Assembly (NCBI GenBank): GCA_013820855.1
Contig: JACDHV010000004.1
Coordinates: 1-40,854 of the forward strand
DNA length: 40,854 bases
Source of the DNA: Gemmatimonadales bacterium
GTDB lineage: Bacteria > Gemmatimonadota > Gemmatimonadetes > Gemmatimonadales > GWC2-71-9
Direction: 5' to 3'
Positions 23,097 through 30,498 of the stretch are shown piece after piece (positions within the stretch are counted from its first letter, which is position 1; each line of letters begins with the position of its first letter). The translations under genes and the position numbers were made by a program. The notes beneath the pieces are model-generated. The model was not told the origin of the DNA. It saw only the letters and a list, made by a program, of their open reading frames with translations, and did not search any database.

Positions 23097-23700
23097 GCCA
23101 CGGCCCCGCGCCGGTCTCCCGCCAACGCCGATAGTCGTCGAGGCCGAGGGAGCGGCCGCCGAACGCGTAGGAGTACAGACTTCCGACCAGTCCCTTCATC
23201 CGCTCACGGTCGGACCCGGCGAGCCGGGCCTCCCGGGCGCATTCCGCCGGCGTCTTGCTGGGGTGGTATTGCAGCAGGCCCTGACTCTCCAGCGTCAGGG
23301 CGAGCGCCACGAAGGCGAGCTGCAACGCCTCGGCGAGACGGCCCTCGGCCGCGGCGCGATCGGCGGCGCGGGCATACCACTCGGCACCCTGACGCTCTCC
23401 CGCCACGGGGAGCGCGACCGGGCGCTCGGCCCGTGCCGCCCCCTTCACCGTAAGCCAGACCAGCCAGGCGGCATGCAGGAAGATGCCGATCCAGGCGAGC
23501 AGGAGGATGACGAGGAAGACGCGAAAGAGGAGCGGATTCTCGACCCGGAGTCCGTCGAGCCAGACGGTGAGCCAGTCCCACCACTCCGAGAGCAGGCGAA
23601 GCGCCGCCGACGGTGGCGACCAGCGGTAGGGATCCGTCGCGAAGACCGAGTCCAGCACCGCCCGGTACAGCTCGGGGCCGGCCTCACTCTGTTGCGGCAC
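23080..23700 (-). CDS. DUF4129-domain membrane protein
   Basis: A 206-residue protein beginning at GTG. It has one clear membrane helix (LLFRVFLVILLLAWIGIFLHAAWLVW, about residues 57-82) and a C-terminal cytoplasmic helical domain with WYARAADRAAAEGRLAEALQLAFVALALTLESQ and KTPAECAREARLAG, the DUF4129 hallmark. N-terminal ELYRAVLDSVFATDPYRW would be periplasmic. It is the usual partner of DUF58, MoxR and DUF4350 and probably a scaffold. The start is five bases after the stop of the upstream membrane gene. Confidence 0.83.
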   Translation of the reverse strand: MPQQSEAGPELYRAVLDSVFATDPYRWSPPSAALRLLSEWWDWLTVWLDGLRVENPLLFRVFLVILLLAWIGIFLHAAWLVWLTVKGAARAERPVALPVAGERQGAEWYARAADRAAAEGRLAEALQLAFVALALTLESQGLLQYHPSKTPAECAREARLAGSDRERMKGLVGSLYSYAFGGRSLGLDDYRRWRETGAGPWHAPAR

Positions 23701-23705
23701 GGCGC

Positions 23706-24473
23706 TCAGGCCGGTTGAAGGGTCGAGGCGAGCACCTCGAGATCGAATCCTTCCTTGCGGACTCGGAGGTCGTAGTAGGCGACAGTGAGCACACAGTAGA
23801 GCAACGGGTAAAGCAGCATCTGCATGACACCCACCACGGCCAGCGCGACGAGCCCCGGATTCAGAGGCCCGCCCCCGCCGCCCGTGGGCAGCACCATCGC
23901 CGCCATGGCGCCGATGGCGACGATGGGGACGTAGAGCAGGATGACCAGGGTGACGACGAGACCCAGCATCCGCCAGCGCGATCCGCGCGTGAGCGACCAG
24001 GATCGCGAGAGGGCCGAGGTCGGCGAGATGCCCGGCTCCAGCACCAGCGAGGGAAACGCCAGCACCAGCCCGCAGAGCAGCACGATTCCGGGAATGAGGA
24101 AGAGCACCAGCCCGAAGCCCACCACGATGGCGAGGAGCAGCGAGCAGACGATGAGCCGGCCGATGAGTGGCGTCGCCCGCCGGAGCGCGGCGAGGGCGGG
24201 AAGCGGACGGCCCAGGTAGCTCTCCGAGACGACGAAGACGGTCGCGGCGGTGGCGATGGAGCTCAGCACGGTGAACGCCATGTAGTACACCAGCGTCAGC
24301 GGCAGATTCTGCAGTACGCCGCCGGAGGCCTCGATATAGAGGCTGAGGAGAACCGGCAGGCCCGAGCAGAGGACGGCGACCGTGCCCAGCGTGGCGAAAT
24401 GGCGCCGGTAGAGCGTGAACGACACATCGAGGATTTCACCGACCGACAGCGGTCGCAGAATTGTGGACGCCAT
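23706..24473 (-). CDS. Polytopic membrane protein (GlpM/YciC-like)
   Basis: A 255-residue protein beginning MASTILRPLSVGEILDVSFTLYRRHFATL, a typical opening for membrane proteins of the YciC / glycerophosphodiesterase-membrane-domain type, where the LSVGEILD-type segment precedes the first helix. It has about six hydrophobic segments, including GRLIVCSLLLAIVVGFGLVLFLIPGIVLL, and a central SALSRSWSLTRGSRWRMLGL motif. ATG 24473 is preferred over the track start 24641, which would add a basic non-membrane leader. It leads the MoxR-cluster operon and diverges from the RDD-SpoIIM gene with 102 bases between them. Specific function unknown. Confidence 0.75.
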   Translation of the reverse strand: MASTILRPLSVGEILDVSFTLYRRHFATLGTVAVLCSGLPVLLSLYIEASGGVLQNLPLTLVYYMAFTVLSSIATAATVFVVSESYLGRPLPALAALRRATPLIGRLIVCSLLLAIVVGFGLVLFLIPGIVLLCGLVLAFPSLVLEPGISPTSALSRSWSLTRGSRWRMLGLVVTLVILLYVPIVAIGAMAAMVLPTGGGGGPLNPGLVALAVVGVMQMLLYPLLYCVLTVAYYDLRVRKEGFDLEVLASTLQPA

Positions 24474-24563
24474 GGAGCGGCTCCGCCAGCGTGACGAGGG
24501 CACCGAGACAATCGGGAAAGATGCCTTGCCGGTGCGACAGATGCGAGGCCTTGCCCAGGAGGT

Positions 24564-24569
24564 TAGAAT
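24564..24569 (+). promoter_or_regulatory. -10 element, possible leaderless start of RDD-SpoIIM gene
   Basis: TAGAAT lies six bases before the ATG at 24576, where the +1 of a sigma-70-type promoter would coincide with the start codon. The TANNNT pattern at this distance matches leaderless promoters described in Deinococcus and some other phyla. An AGGAGG at 24557 is too far (13 bases) for normal initiation, so either mode is possible. Confidence 0.4.
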
Positions 24570-24575
24570 CGCGCC

Positions 24576-26330
24576 ATGACCAAGCGGCGCATGTCGCTCC
24601 CCGACTACCGGCAGCGACTTCAGGTCGAGACCCCGGAGCACGTGATGCTCGACCTCGAGATCGCGGGGGTCGGCTCGCGCGCGCTGGCGGCGCTCATCGA
24701 CCTGCTCGTCCTGGTGGGCTCGGCGCTCGGGGTGTTCATCCTGCTCGTCGTCTTCGCGGGTTTCGGCGTCACCATCGGCTCGATCGGCGGTGCGCTCCTG
24801 CTGCTGCTCGGCTTCGCGGTCTGGACGGGATACTTCATCCTGTTCGAAGGGCTGTGGCGCGGGCAGACCCCCGGCAAGCGGCTGGTCGGTATTCGGGTGG
24901 TCAGCGATACGGGCAACGCGGTGAGCCTAGGCGCGGCCACGGCGCGCAATCTCCTGCGCGTCGCCGATTTCCTGCCCCCGCCCTACCTGATCGGCACCCT
25001 GCTGGTGGCCCTGCACCCCAGGGGCAAGCGGCTGGGCGACATGGTGGCGGGGACCGTGGTCGCGCGCGACCGGCCTTCCGAGCTGGTCGTATCCTCCCGG
25101 GCCCCGAGCCGGCCGGCACAGCCGCTCTCGCTGATTCCCGAGCTCACCGACGCGGAGTTCCGACTGCTGGCTCGATTCGAGACCCGGCAGGCGCAGCTCA
25201 CCCAGCCGGCCCGGGTCCGGCTCGCGGCCTCGATCGCGAGACAGCTGGCCGACCACCCGACCCCCGCGGGCGTCGGCGCCCTGGAGCACCTCCTGGAGCT
25301 GCACCGCCGGGAGCGCGAGCGGCGTGAGGGGACCGTCGCCTGGGGCGGCTCGGCGGCGGCCGCATCCTTCGCCGACCGGAAGCGGCCCCGCTGGGCCGAG
25401 TTCCAGCACCTTGCCGAGCGGGCGGCCCGCCACGGCCTCGACAGCTTCGCGTCCCACGAGCTGCCCGAATTCGCCGCCCGATACCGGGAGGTGGCCGCGG
25501 ATCTGGCACGGGCGCGCACCTACGGGGTGGACGAGGCCACCCTCAACCACCTCGAGCGCCTGGCGGCGGCCGGGCACAACGCCCTCTACCGGGACGAGCG
25601 AGGCACCTGGCGCCGGGTCTGGGAGGTGCTGGCCCGGGAGTGCCCCGCGGCCATCCGGCAGGCCCGCGGCTATATCGCCCTCGCATGTCTCGCCTTCGTG
25701 CTGCCCGCCGGAGCCGGCTACCTGCTTATGCGGGAGCAGCCGGCGCTGGCCATCGACCTCCTTCCGGAGGTCATCATCGAGCGCGCGGATGCCGGTGCCG
25801 AACGGATGGCGGCGGGCGGGCGGTACGTCGATGTCTCCCTCAGCGACCGCCCGCTCGTGGCGTCGAGCCTCATCACCAACAACGTCCGGGTGGCGATCGC
25901 CTGCTTCGCCGGGGGCATCTTTCTCGGAGTCGGCTCACTCGTGCTGCTGGGATTCAACGGCCTCATGATCGGCGCCACGGCCGGCCACTTCGCCAACCTG
26001 GGCTTGCTCCGCTACCTGCTCGAGTTCATTCTGGGGCACGGCCTGCTGGAGCTGTTCGCCATCTGGGTGGCGGGGGCGGCGGGGTTCCTGCTGGGGCGCT
26101 CGGTGGTGGCGCCGGGCGAGCTGAGCCGGAGCGACGCCCTCGTCCTGAGCGGGCGGACCGCGGTCCGCATGGTCGGGGGCGCGGCGGTCCTGCTGGTGGT
26201 GGCGGGGCTCATCGAGGGGTTCGTGTCCGCCGGGGGCGGCGACGTGACGTTCCGCGCCACCGCAAGCGTCGGGAGCCTGGCCTTCCTGGCGGCTTACCTG
26301 GCGAACGGCGGCGTCCGGGCGGCTCCCTGA
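24576..26330 (+). CDS. RDD-SpoIIM fusion membrane protein
   Basis: A 584-residue protein in two parts. Residues 1-165 are an RDD domain: ETPEHVMLDLEIAGVGSRALAALIDLLVLVG (with the R/D of RDD), three membrane helices, and the classic GQTPGKRLVGIRVVSD and HPRGKRLGDMVAGTVV. A helical linker follows. From about residue 260 it is a SpoIIM (stage II sporulation M / DUF95) protein: RPRWAEFQHLAERAA, AARYREVAADLARARTYG, HNALYRD, then membrane helices with NNVRVAIACFAGGIFLGVGS and ILGHGLLELFAIWVAGAAGF. In many bacteria these are two adjacent genes in MoxR clusters; here no stop separates them. It likely forms a membrane channel or scaffold with the DUF proteins encoded divergently. Confidence 0.88.
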   Translation: MTKRRMSLPDYRQRLQVETPEHVMLDLEIAGVGSRALAALIDLLVLVGSALGVFILLVVFAGFGVTIGSIGGALLLLLGFAVWTGYFILFEGLWRGQTPGKRLVGIRVVSDTGNAVSLGAATARNLLRVADFLPPPYLIGTLLVALHPRGKRLGDMVAGTVVARDRPSELVVSSRAPSRPAQPLSLIPELTDAEFRLLARFETRQAQLTQPARVRLAASIARQLADHPTPAGVGALEHLLELHRRERERREGTVAWGGSAAAASFADRKRPRWAEFQHLAERAARHGLDSFASHELPEFAARYREVAADLARARTYGVDEATLNHLERLAAAGHNALYRDERGTWRRVWEVLARECPAAIRQARGYIALACLAFVLPAGAGYLLMREQPALAIDLLPEVIIERADAGAERMAAGGRYVDVSLSDRPLVASSLITNNVRVAIACFAGGIFLGVGSLVLLGFNGLMIGATAGHFANLGLLRYLLEFILGHGLLELFAIWVAGAAGFLLGRSVVAPGELSRSDALVLSGRTAVRMVGGAAVLLVVAGLIEGFVSAGGGDVTFRATASVGSLAFLAAYLANGGVRAAP

Positions 26331-26335
26331 GCCGC

Positions 26336-26518
26336 TCAGATGTCCCGGAGCACAGCCCGCATCCGGATGGCCAGTGCCTCGATCTCCCGGAGACTGGTCA
26401 AGGTCTCCGGATCGAACTGCGACTCGTTGAGCAACAGGAGCTGGATCTCGGCCAGGAGCGCCGACAGGGGATTGGAAAGATCGTGACGGAGCTTGCCCAG
26501 ACGGTCTGGTTCGGTCAT
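26336..26518 (-). CDS. Stand-alone histidine-kinase dimerisation (DHp) domain protein (60 aa)
   Basis: The 60-residue ORF contains KLRHDLSNPLSALLAEIQLL followed by a second helix (SLREIEALAIRMRAVLRDI). H-D-L-S-N-P-L-S matches the phosphorylatable H box of HisKA domains, and the two-helix length is that of a full DHp hairpin. There is no ATPase, sensor or receiver domain and no room for one before the SpoIIM gene end 5 bases away. A GGAG nine bases before the ATG supports translation. It could act as a phosphotransfer shuttle, a dominant-negative dimerisation partner of kinases, or be a remnant; the last is less likely given the clean ORF and ribosome site. Confidence 0.68.
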   Translation of the reverse strand: MTEPDRLGKLRHDLSNPLSALLAEIQLLLLNESQFDPETLTSLREIEALAIRMRAVLRDI

Positions 26519-26592
26519 GTCCGCTCCGACTCGGATTCACCTGCGGGGGTGAGCCAAAATCGTGCGTCTTCGAGACTTCTGCAAGCGGGCTC

Positions 26593-26621
26593 TTGACTGG
26601 GCCCCGGGACCGATCTAAGTT
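26593..26621 (+). promoter_or_regulatory. Probable rho promoter
   Basis: TTGACT, 17 bases, TAAGTT: a good -35 and a fair -10 at ideal spacing, pointing towards rho and predicting a leader of about 160 bases. Long leaders are known in rho genes for autoregulation by premature termination. The leader is relatively C-rich and G-poor in places (CCGTCACAACCCGTACCGCC, then ATATACCCCAGGCCAACCTC), as expected for a rut-like region. Inference from sequence only. Confidence 0.45.
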
Positions 26622-26785
26622 GAATCGCTTCTTGGATTCGGCCGGACCACTCCCCGTCACAACCCGTACCGCCGTTCCGCCATCGGGCCGACATATACCC
26701 CAGGCCAACCTCGCCGGCATCTCTCGATTCCTTCGTCCATCACCCGCCCGACGCCGGCAGGGCTCGTCCGTTTGGAGTTTCGTCC

Positions 26786-28033
26786 GTGGATATCGCTGAA
26801 CTGAAGCAGAAGTCGGTCGCCGAGCTGCACACCCTCGCCGAGCAGCTGAACATCACCAACTACTCCGGGCTGCGGAAGCAGGATCTCATCTTCCGCATCG
26901 AGCAATCGCTGCTCGACTCCGATACCGTCATCCGGGGCGAGGGGGTGCTGGAAATCCTGCCCGAGGGGTACGGCTTCCTCCGAAGTCAGGACTGGAACTA
27001 CCTCTACGGCCCGGACGACATCTACGTCAGTCCCAGTCAGATCAAGCGATTCGACCTCCGCACCGGCGACACGGTCATGGGCCAGGTGCGCCCGCCCAAG
27101 GAGGGGGAGCGCTACCTCGCCCTGCTCAAGGTCGAGCAGGTCAACTTCGAGGAGCCGGAGAAGACCAAGCACCGGATCGCGTTCGACAACCTGCGGCCGC
27201 GGTATCCCGACTCCCGCATCAGGCTGGAGCGCAAGAACGGCGATCTCTCCATGCGGGTCGTGGACCTGCTCGCCCCGCTCGGCAAGGGCCAGCGGGCGCT
27301 GATCGTCGCGCCGCCGAAGGCGGGCAAGACGATCCTCATGCAGAAGCTCGCCAACGCCATCAGTGAGAACCACCCGGAGATCGTCCTCATCGTGCTGCTG
27401 ATCGACGAGCGGCCCGAGGAGGTCACCGACATGGAGGAGAACGTGAAGGCGGAGGTGATCTCCTCCACCTTCGACGAGCCGGCCGACCGCCACGTCCAGG
27501 TGGCCGACATGGTGATCGAGAAGTCCAAGCGCCTGGTGGAGCACGGGCGCGACGTCGTCATCCTGCTCGACTCGATCACCCGACTGGCGCGCGCGCACAA
27601 CGTAGTCGTGCCGCACTCGGGCAAGATTCTCTCAGGCGGCGTAGACGCCAACGCGCTGCAGAAGCCCAAGCGGTTCTTCGGCGCCGCCCGGAACATCGAC
27701 AAGGGCGGGAGCCTCAGCATCATCGCCACGGCCCTGGTGGACACCGGCAGCCGGATGGACGAGGTGATCTTCGAGGAGTTCAAGGGCACCGGCAACTCGG
27801 AGCTGGTGCTCGACCGCCGCCTGGCCGACCGCCGGATCTATCCCGCCATCGACATCCAGCGCACCTCGACCCGCAAGGAAGAGCTCCTGATGGACAAGGA
27901 CGAGCTCAACCGGGTGTACCTGCTCCGCAACTTCCTCGCGGACATGCCCCCGGTCGAGGCCCTCGAGTTCCTCCTCGAGCGGATGAAGCGCACCAAGAAC
28001 AACAAGGAGTTCTTCGCGACGATGGCGCAGTAG
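26786..28033 (+). CDS. rho: Transcription termination factor Rho
   Basis: A 415-residue hexameric RNA helicase that ends transcription at rut-containing RNA. The Rho N-domain is [21 protein letters not shown]; the cold-shock-like RNA-binding domain shows [15 protein letters not shown] and [18 protein letters not shown]. Walker A is APPKAGKT, Walker [15 protein letters not shown], the Q-loop/R-loop segment [27 protein letters not shown], and the C-terminus has [19 protein letters not shown]. Length and domain order are normal, with no insertion. It begins with GTG at 26786, preceded by GGAG. ruvX follows 23 bases later. Confidence 0.97.
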   Translation: MDIAELKQKSVAELHTLAEQLNITNYSGLRKQDLIFRIEQSLLDSDTVIRGEGVLEILPEGYGFLRSQDWNYLYGPDDIYVSPSQIKRFDLRTGDTVMGQVRPPKEGERYLALLKVEQVNFEEPEKTKHRIAFDNLRPRYPDSRIRLERKNGDLSMRVVDLLAPLGKGQRALIVAPPKAGKTILMQKLANAISENHPEIVLIVLLIDERPEEVTDMEENVKAEVISSTFDEPADRHVQVADMVIEKSKRLVEHGRDVVILLDSITRLARAHNVVVPHSGKILSGGVDANALQKPKRFFGAARNIDKGGSLSIIATALVDTGSRMDEVIFEEFKGTGNSELVLDRRLADRRIYPAIDIQRTSTRKEELLMDKDELNRVYLLRNFLADMPPVEALEFLLERMKRTKNNKEFFATMAQ

Positions 28034-28056
28034 AAGCTTCACGCTTTATTCCTCCC

Positions 28057-28500
28057 ATGTCGCTTCCCGACAAGGGTCGGCTGTTGGCGGTTGACTGGGG
28101 CGAGGTCCGGATCGGCCTGGCGCTCAGCGACGAGACCCAGACGCTGGCCACCCCGCTGGAGACGCTGGTGCGCCGCCGAGGCAAGCGCTTTCCCATGACG
28201 CGATTTCTCGAGCTGGTCGCGGGGCATCGGCCGTCTGGAGTGGTGGTCGGCCTTCCGCTCACCGGCGAGGGCCATGAACTCGAGAGCGCCCGCGCCGCCC
28301 GCGAAATGGCCGACGGTCTGGCCGCCCGCAGCGGCCTTCCGGTCGAGTTCTGGGACGAGCGCATGAGCACCGCGAGAGCGCTGGCCACCATCCGGGAGCA
28401 GGGGGGCAGCACCCGGGGCCGGAAGGCTGACGTGGACGCGCTGGCGGCGGCGGTGCTGCTGCAGCACTTCCTGGATGCGAGACGGGCGCGTGCCCGGTAG
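28057..28500 (+). CDS. ruvX: RuvX/YqgF-family nuclease (pre-16S rRNA processing)
   Basis: A 147-residue YqgF-family protein with the RNase H-like fold: LLAVDWGEVRIGLALSDE supplies the first acidic motif, VVVGLPLTGEGHELESARA the second, and VEFWDERMSTARA and KADVDALAAAVLLQHFLD the last. This family is implicated in 16S rRNA 5'-end maturation or Holliday-junction cleavage. ATG 28057 lacks an obvious Shine-Dalgarno; TTTATT lies six bases upstream (see findings), but co-transcription with rho is more likely. Its last 26 bases overlap the mltG reading frame. Confidence 0.92.
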   Translation: MSLPDKGRLLAVDWGEVRIGLALSDETQTLATPLETLVRRRGKRFPMTRFLELVAGHRPSGVVVGLPLTGEGHELESARAAREMADGLAARSGLPVEFWDERMSTARALATIREQGGSTRGRKADVDALAAAVLLQHFLDARRARAR

Positions 28501-29476
28501 CGCGCACCGGCGGGCCGGCGCCCGGTCGCTCGCCCTCGCCCTGACGCTCACGGCCTGCGGCACCACCGCCTCCCCCGAGCGCGTCACGCTTCCGCCCGGC
28601 GCGTCGTTCGCCGCCGTGACCGACACGCTCGCCGCCCATGGCATCATCGGCAGCCGGTTCTGGTTCACGCTGCTGGCCCGGGCGCGGGGCGCCGATCGCT
28701 CGGTGCGGGCCGGCATCTATGAGTTCGCCCCCGGCCTTTCGCCCTGGAAGGTGCTGGACATCCTCGAGGCGGGCGACGAGGTCGCCACCCGCTTCACCGT
28801 GCCCGAGGGCCTCACCATTCCCGAGGTGGCGGCGCTGGCGGAGCAGAAGTTGGGCATGCCCGCCGACTCGGTGGAGGCCGCCGCCCGCGACAGCGTCGCC
28901 GCCACCGAGACCCTGGGCTTTCCGGTCCGCTCGTTCGAAGGGTTCCTTCGGCCGGAGACGTACTCGCTACGGCTGGGAACGAAGGCGCCGGAGCTGGTCC
29001 GGGTCATGGCCGAGGGATTCAAGTCGGCGTGGAAGCCCGCGTGGGACCCGCGTCTCGAGTCGCTCGGCTGGACCAAGGCGCAACTGGTCACCTTCGCCTC
29101 GATCGTCGAAGGCGAGGCGCGCGTCGACGACGAGCGCGAGACCATCGCCGGCGTCTACCACAACCGGCTCCGCATCGGGATGGCTCTCCAGGCCGACCCG
29201 ACGGTGCAGTACGCGATCTTCCTGGCCACCGGGAAGCGGAAGCCGCGGCTCTTCACGAAGGACTATCAGTTCCCCTCGCCGTACAACACCTACCTGAACC
29301 CGGGCCTTCCTCCGGGCCCCGTCAATTCACCGGGCCTCAGGAGCATCGAGGCGTCGCTGTATCCCGCCAAGGTGCCGTACCTGTACTTCGTGGCGGGGCC
29401 CGACGGACGGCATGTGTTCTCCAGGACCTACGACGAGCACCTGCGGGCCATCGCGAGGGTGAGGCAGCGCCGGTAG
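28475..29476 (+). CDS. mltG: Endolytic murein transglycosylase MltG, lipoprotein-like N-terminus
   Basis: Up to 333 residues of the YceG/MltG family. VTLPPGASFAAVTDTLAAHGII is the LysM-like part, FTVPEGLTIPEVAALA follows, and the catalytic glutamate lies in FASIVEGEARVDDERETIAGVYHNRL. Then come PLQADPTVQYAI-like MALQADPTVQYAI and YNTYLNPGLPPGPVNSPGL. The enzyme cleaves nascent glycan strands in the periplasm and limits their length. Instead of the usual long transmembrane helix, the N-terminus has RSLALALTLTACG, which fits a lipobox (LTAC). Start uncertain: ATG 28475 or GTG 28490, both inside ruvX. The gene order ruvX-mltG is common. Confidence 0.92.
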   Translation: MRDGRVPGSAHRRAGARSLALALTLTACGTTASPERVTLPPGASFAAVTDTLAAHGIIGSRFWFTLLARARGADRSVRAGIYEFAPGLSPWKVLDILEAGDEVATRFTVPEGLTIPEVAALAEQKLGMPADSVEAAARDSVAATETLGFPVRSFEGFLRPETYSLRLGTKAPELVRVMAEGFKSAWKPAWDPRLESLGWTKAQLVTFASIVEGEARVDDERETIAGVYHNRLRIGMALQADPTVQYAIFLATGKRKPRLFTKDYQFPSPYNTYLNPGLPPGPVNSPGLRSIEASLYPAKVPYLYFVAGPDGRHVFSRTYDEHLRAIARVRQRR

Positions 29477-29498
29477 ACCGAGCCCGGCGGCGCCGCCC

Positions 29499-30125
29499 TC
29501 AGACCGCGCGCCACCGCTCGGCGTACCGGCGCGTCGCCTGCTCCACCTCGCGCTCTCCCAGAATACCGGACACCACCGCCACGCCGGCCCCGCCGGCCGC
29601 GAGCACCTGCCGCAGGTCGTCGGGCCGCACCCCTCCGATGGCGATGCACGGCGTACCCGCGGCGACGTCCACAAGTTGCCGGAATCCCTCCGGCCCGAGC
29701 GCCTCCCCGGCGTCCGCCTTCGTTCCGCTCGCGCGCCAGGGCCCGACCCCCCAGTAATCCGCCTCGCGCGCCGCGCCGGCCTCGCTCACGCTTCCGGCCG
29801 AGGCGCCGATGACGAACCCGGGTGGGGCGATCCGGCGCGCCAGGGTGACCGGGAGGTCGTCCGGTCCGAGGTGCACGCCGGCGGCGCCGGCCGCGAGGGC
29901 GACGTCGGGCCGATCGTTCACCAGCACGGGAATCCGGAGCGCGGCGACCAGCACGCGGGCACGCTCGACCTGCTCGCGGGGCGTGGCCCGCTTGAGCCGG
30001 AGCTGGACCGAGGTCGCTCCCCCGCGCTCGGCCGCCAGGGCCAGGGCCACGAGATCGCGGCCCTCGACCAGACGGTCGTCGGTGACGAGCATCAGCCGAA
30101 CCAGAGCCGCTACATTATCTGCCAT
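29499..30125 (-). CDS. thiE: Thiamine-phosphate synthase
   Basis: A 208-residue (beta/alpha)8 enzyme joining HMP-pyrophosphate and THZ-phosphate to make thiamine phosphate. It has LMLVTDDRL, GATSVQLRLKR, IPVLVNDRPDVALAAGAAGVHLGPDDLPV, DYWGVGPWRASGTKADAG (phosphate and substrate loops) and IAIGGVRPDDL. The ATG at 30125 has GGGAGG four bases upstream, which supports it and places its ribosome site inside aroH on the other strand. A second ATG at 30092 is possible. No other thiamine gene is in the window. The ORF-track version starting at 30365 only extends through antisense of aroH. Confidence 0.9.
   Translation of the reverse strand: MADNVAALVRLMLVTDDRLVEGRDLVALALAAERGGATSVQLRLKRATPREQVERARVLVAALRIPVLVNDRPDVALAAGAAGVHLGPDDLPVTLARRIAPPGFVIGASAGSVSEAGAAREADYWGVGPWRASGTKADAGEALGPEGFRQLVDVAAGTPCIAIGGVRPDDLRQVLAAGGAGVAVVSGILGEREVEQATRRYAERWRAV
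30111..30116 (+). promoter_or_regulatory. -10 element, possible leaderless start of aroH
   Basis: TACATT lies seven bases before the aroH ATG within the first codons of thiE. No Shine-Dalgarno is present between it and the ATG. If it is used, transcription would begin at the A of the start codon, giving a leaderless mRNA as in TANNNT-type promoters. Confidence 0.38.
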
Positions 30126-30498
30126 GACGCCTCCCGCCCCCCGTCTGCACGGTATCCGTGGCGCCACCACCGTCGAGCGGAACGACGCCGTCGAGATTCT
30201 GGCCGCCACCGACGAGCTGCTGCGGACCGTGATCGAGACCAACGAGCTCCAGCCCGACGACATCGTGAGTGCGCTGTTCACCGTCACCCGAGACCTCGAC
30301 GCGGCATTCCCCGCCCGGGCGGCCGAGGACTTCGGGTGGAACATCGTGGCGTTGCTGCACGCCACGGAGATTCCGGTGCCCGACTCTCTGCCTCGCTGTA
30401 TCCGGCTACTGGTGCACGCCTACACCGGCCGCAGCCGCGGCGAAATCAAGCATTGCTATCTCCGGGGGGCCACGGCCCTCCGCCCCGACCGGGCGTGA
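30124..30498 (+). CDS. aroH: Chorismate mutase, AroH class
   Basis: A 124-residue protein of the trimeric AroH family, which converts chorismate to prephenate for Phe/Tyr synthesis. It matches the Bacillus pattern throughout: LHGIRGATTVERNDAVEI (active-site Arg), QPDDIVSALFTVTRDLDAAFPARAA, LPRCIRLLVHAYT (second Arg) and EIKHCYLRGATALRPD. Its ATG overlaps the thiE ATG on the other strand in a shared CATG, so it has no 5' intergenic DNA. Its stop is overlapped by the GTG of the methyltransferase gene (GTGA). Confidence 0.92.
   Translation: MTPPAPRLHGIRGATTVERNDAVEILAATDELLRTVIETNELQPDDIVSALFTVTRDLDAAFPARAAEDFGWNIVALLHATEIPVPDSLPRCIRLLVHAYTGRSRGEIKHCYLRGATALRPDRA

Noticed and set aside
23613-24494. 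293-residue plus-strand ORF over the membrane gene
   Set aside because: Antisense shadow of the membrane protein and DUF4129 genes; Gln/Asp/Glu/His-rich with no fold.
29676-30494. Long upstream extension of the RlmI-like ORF
   Set aside because: It is antisense of thiE and an alternate frame of aroH; the PUA domain begins right after the GTGA overlap.
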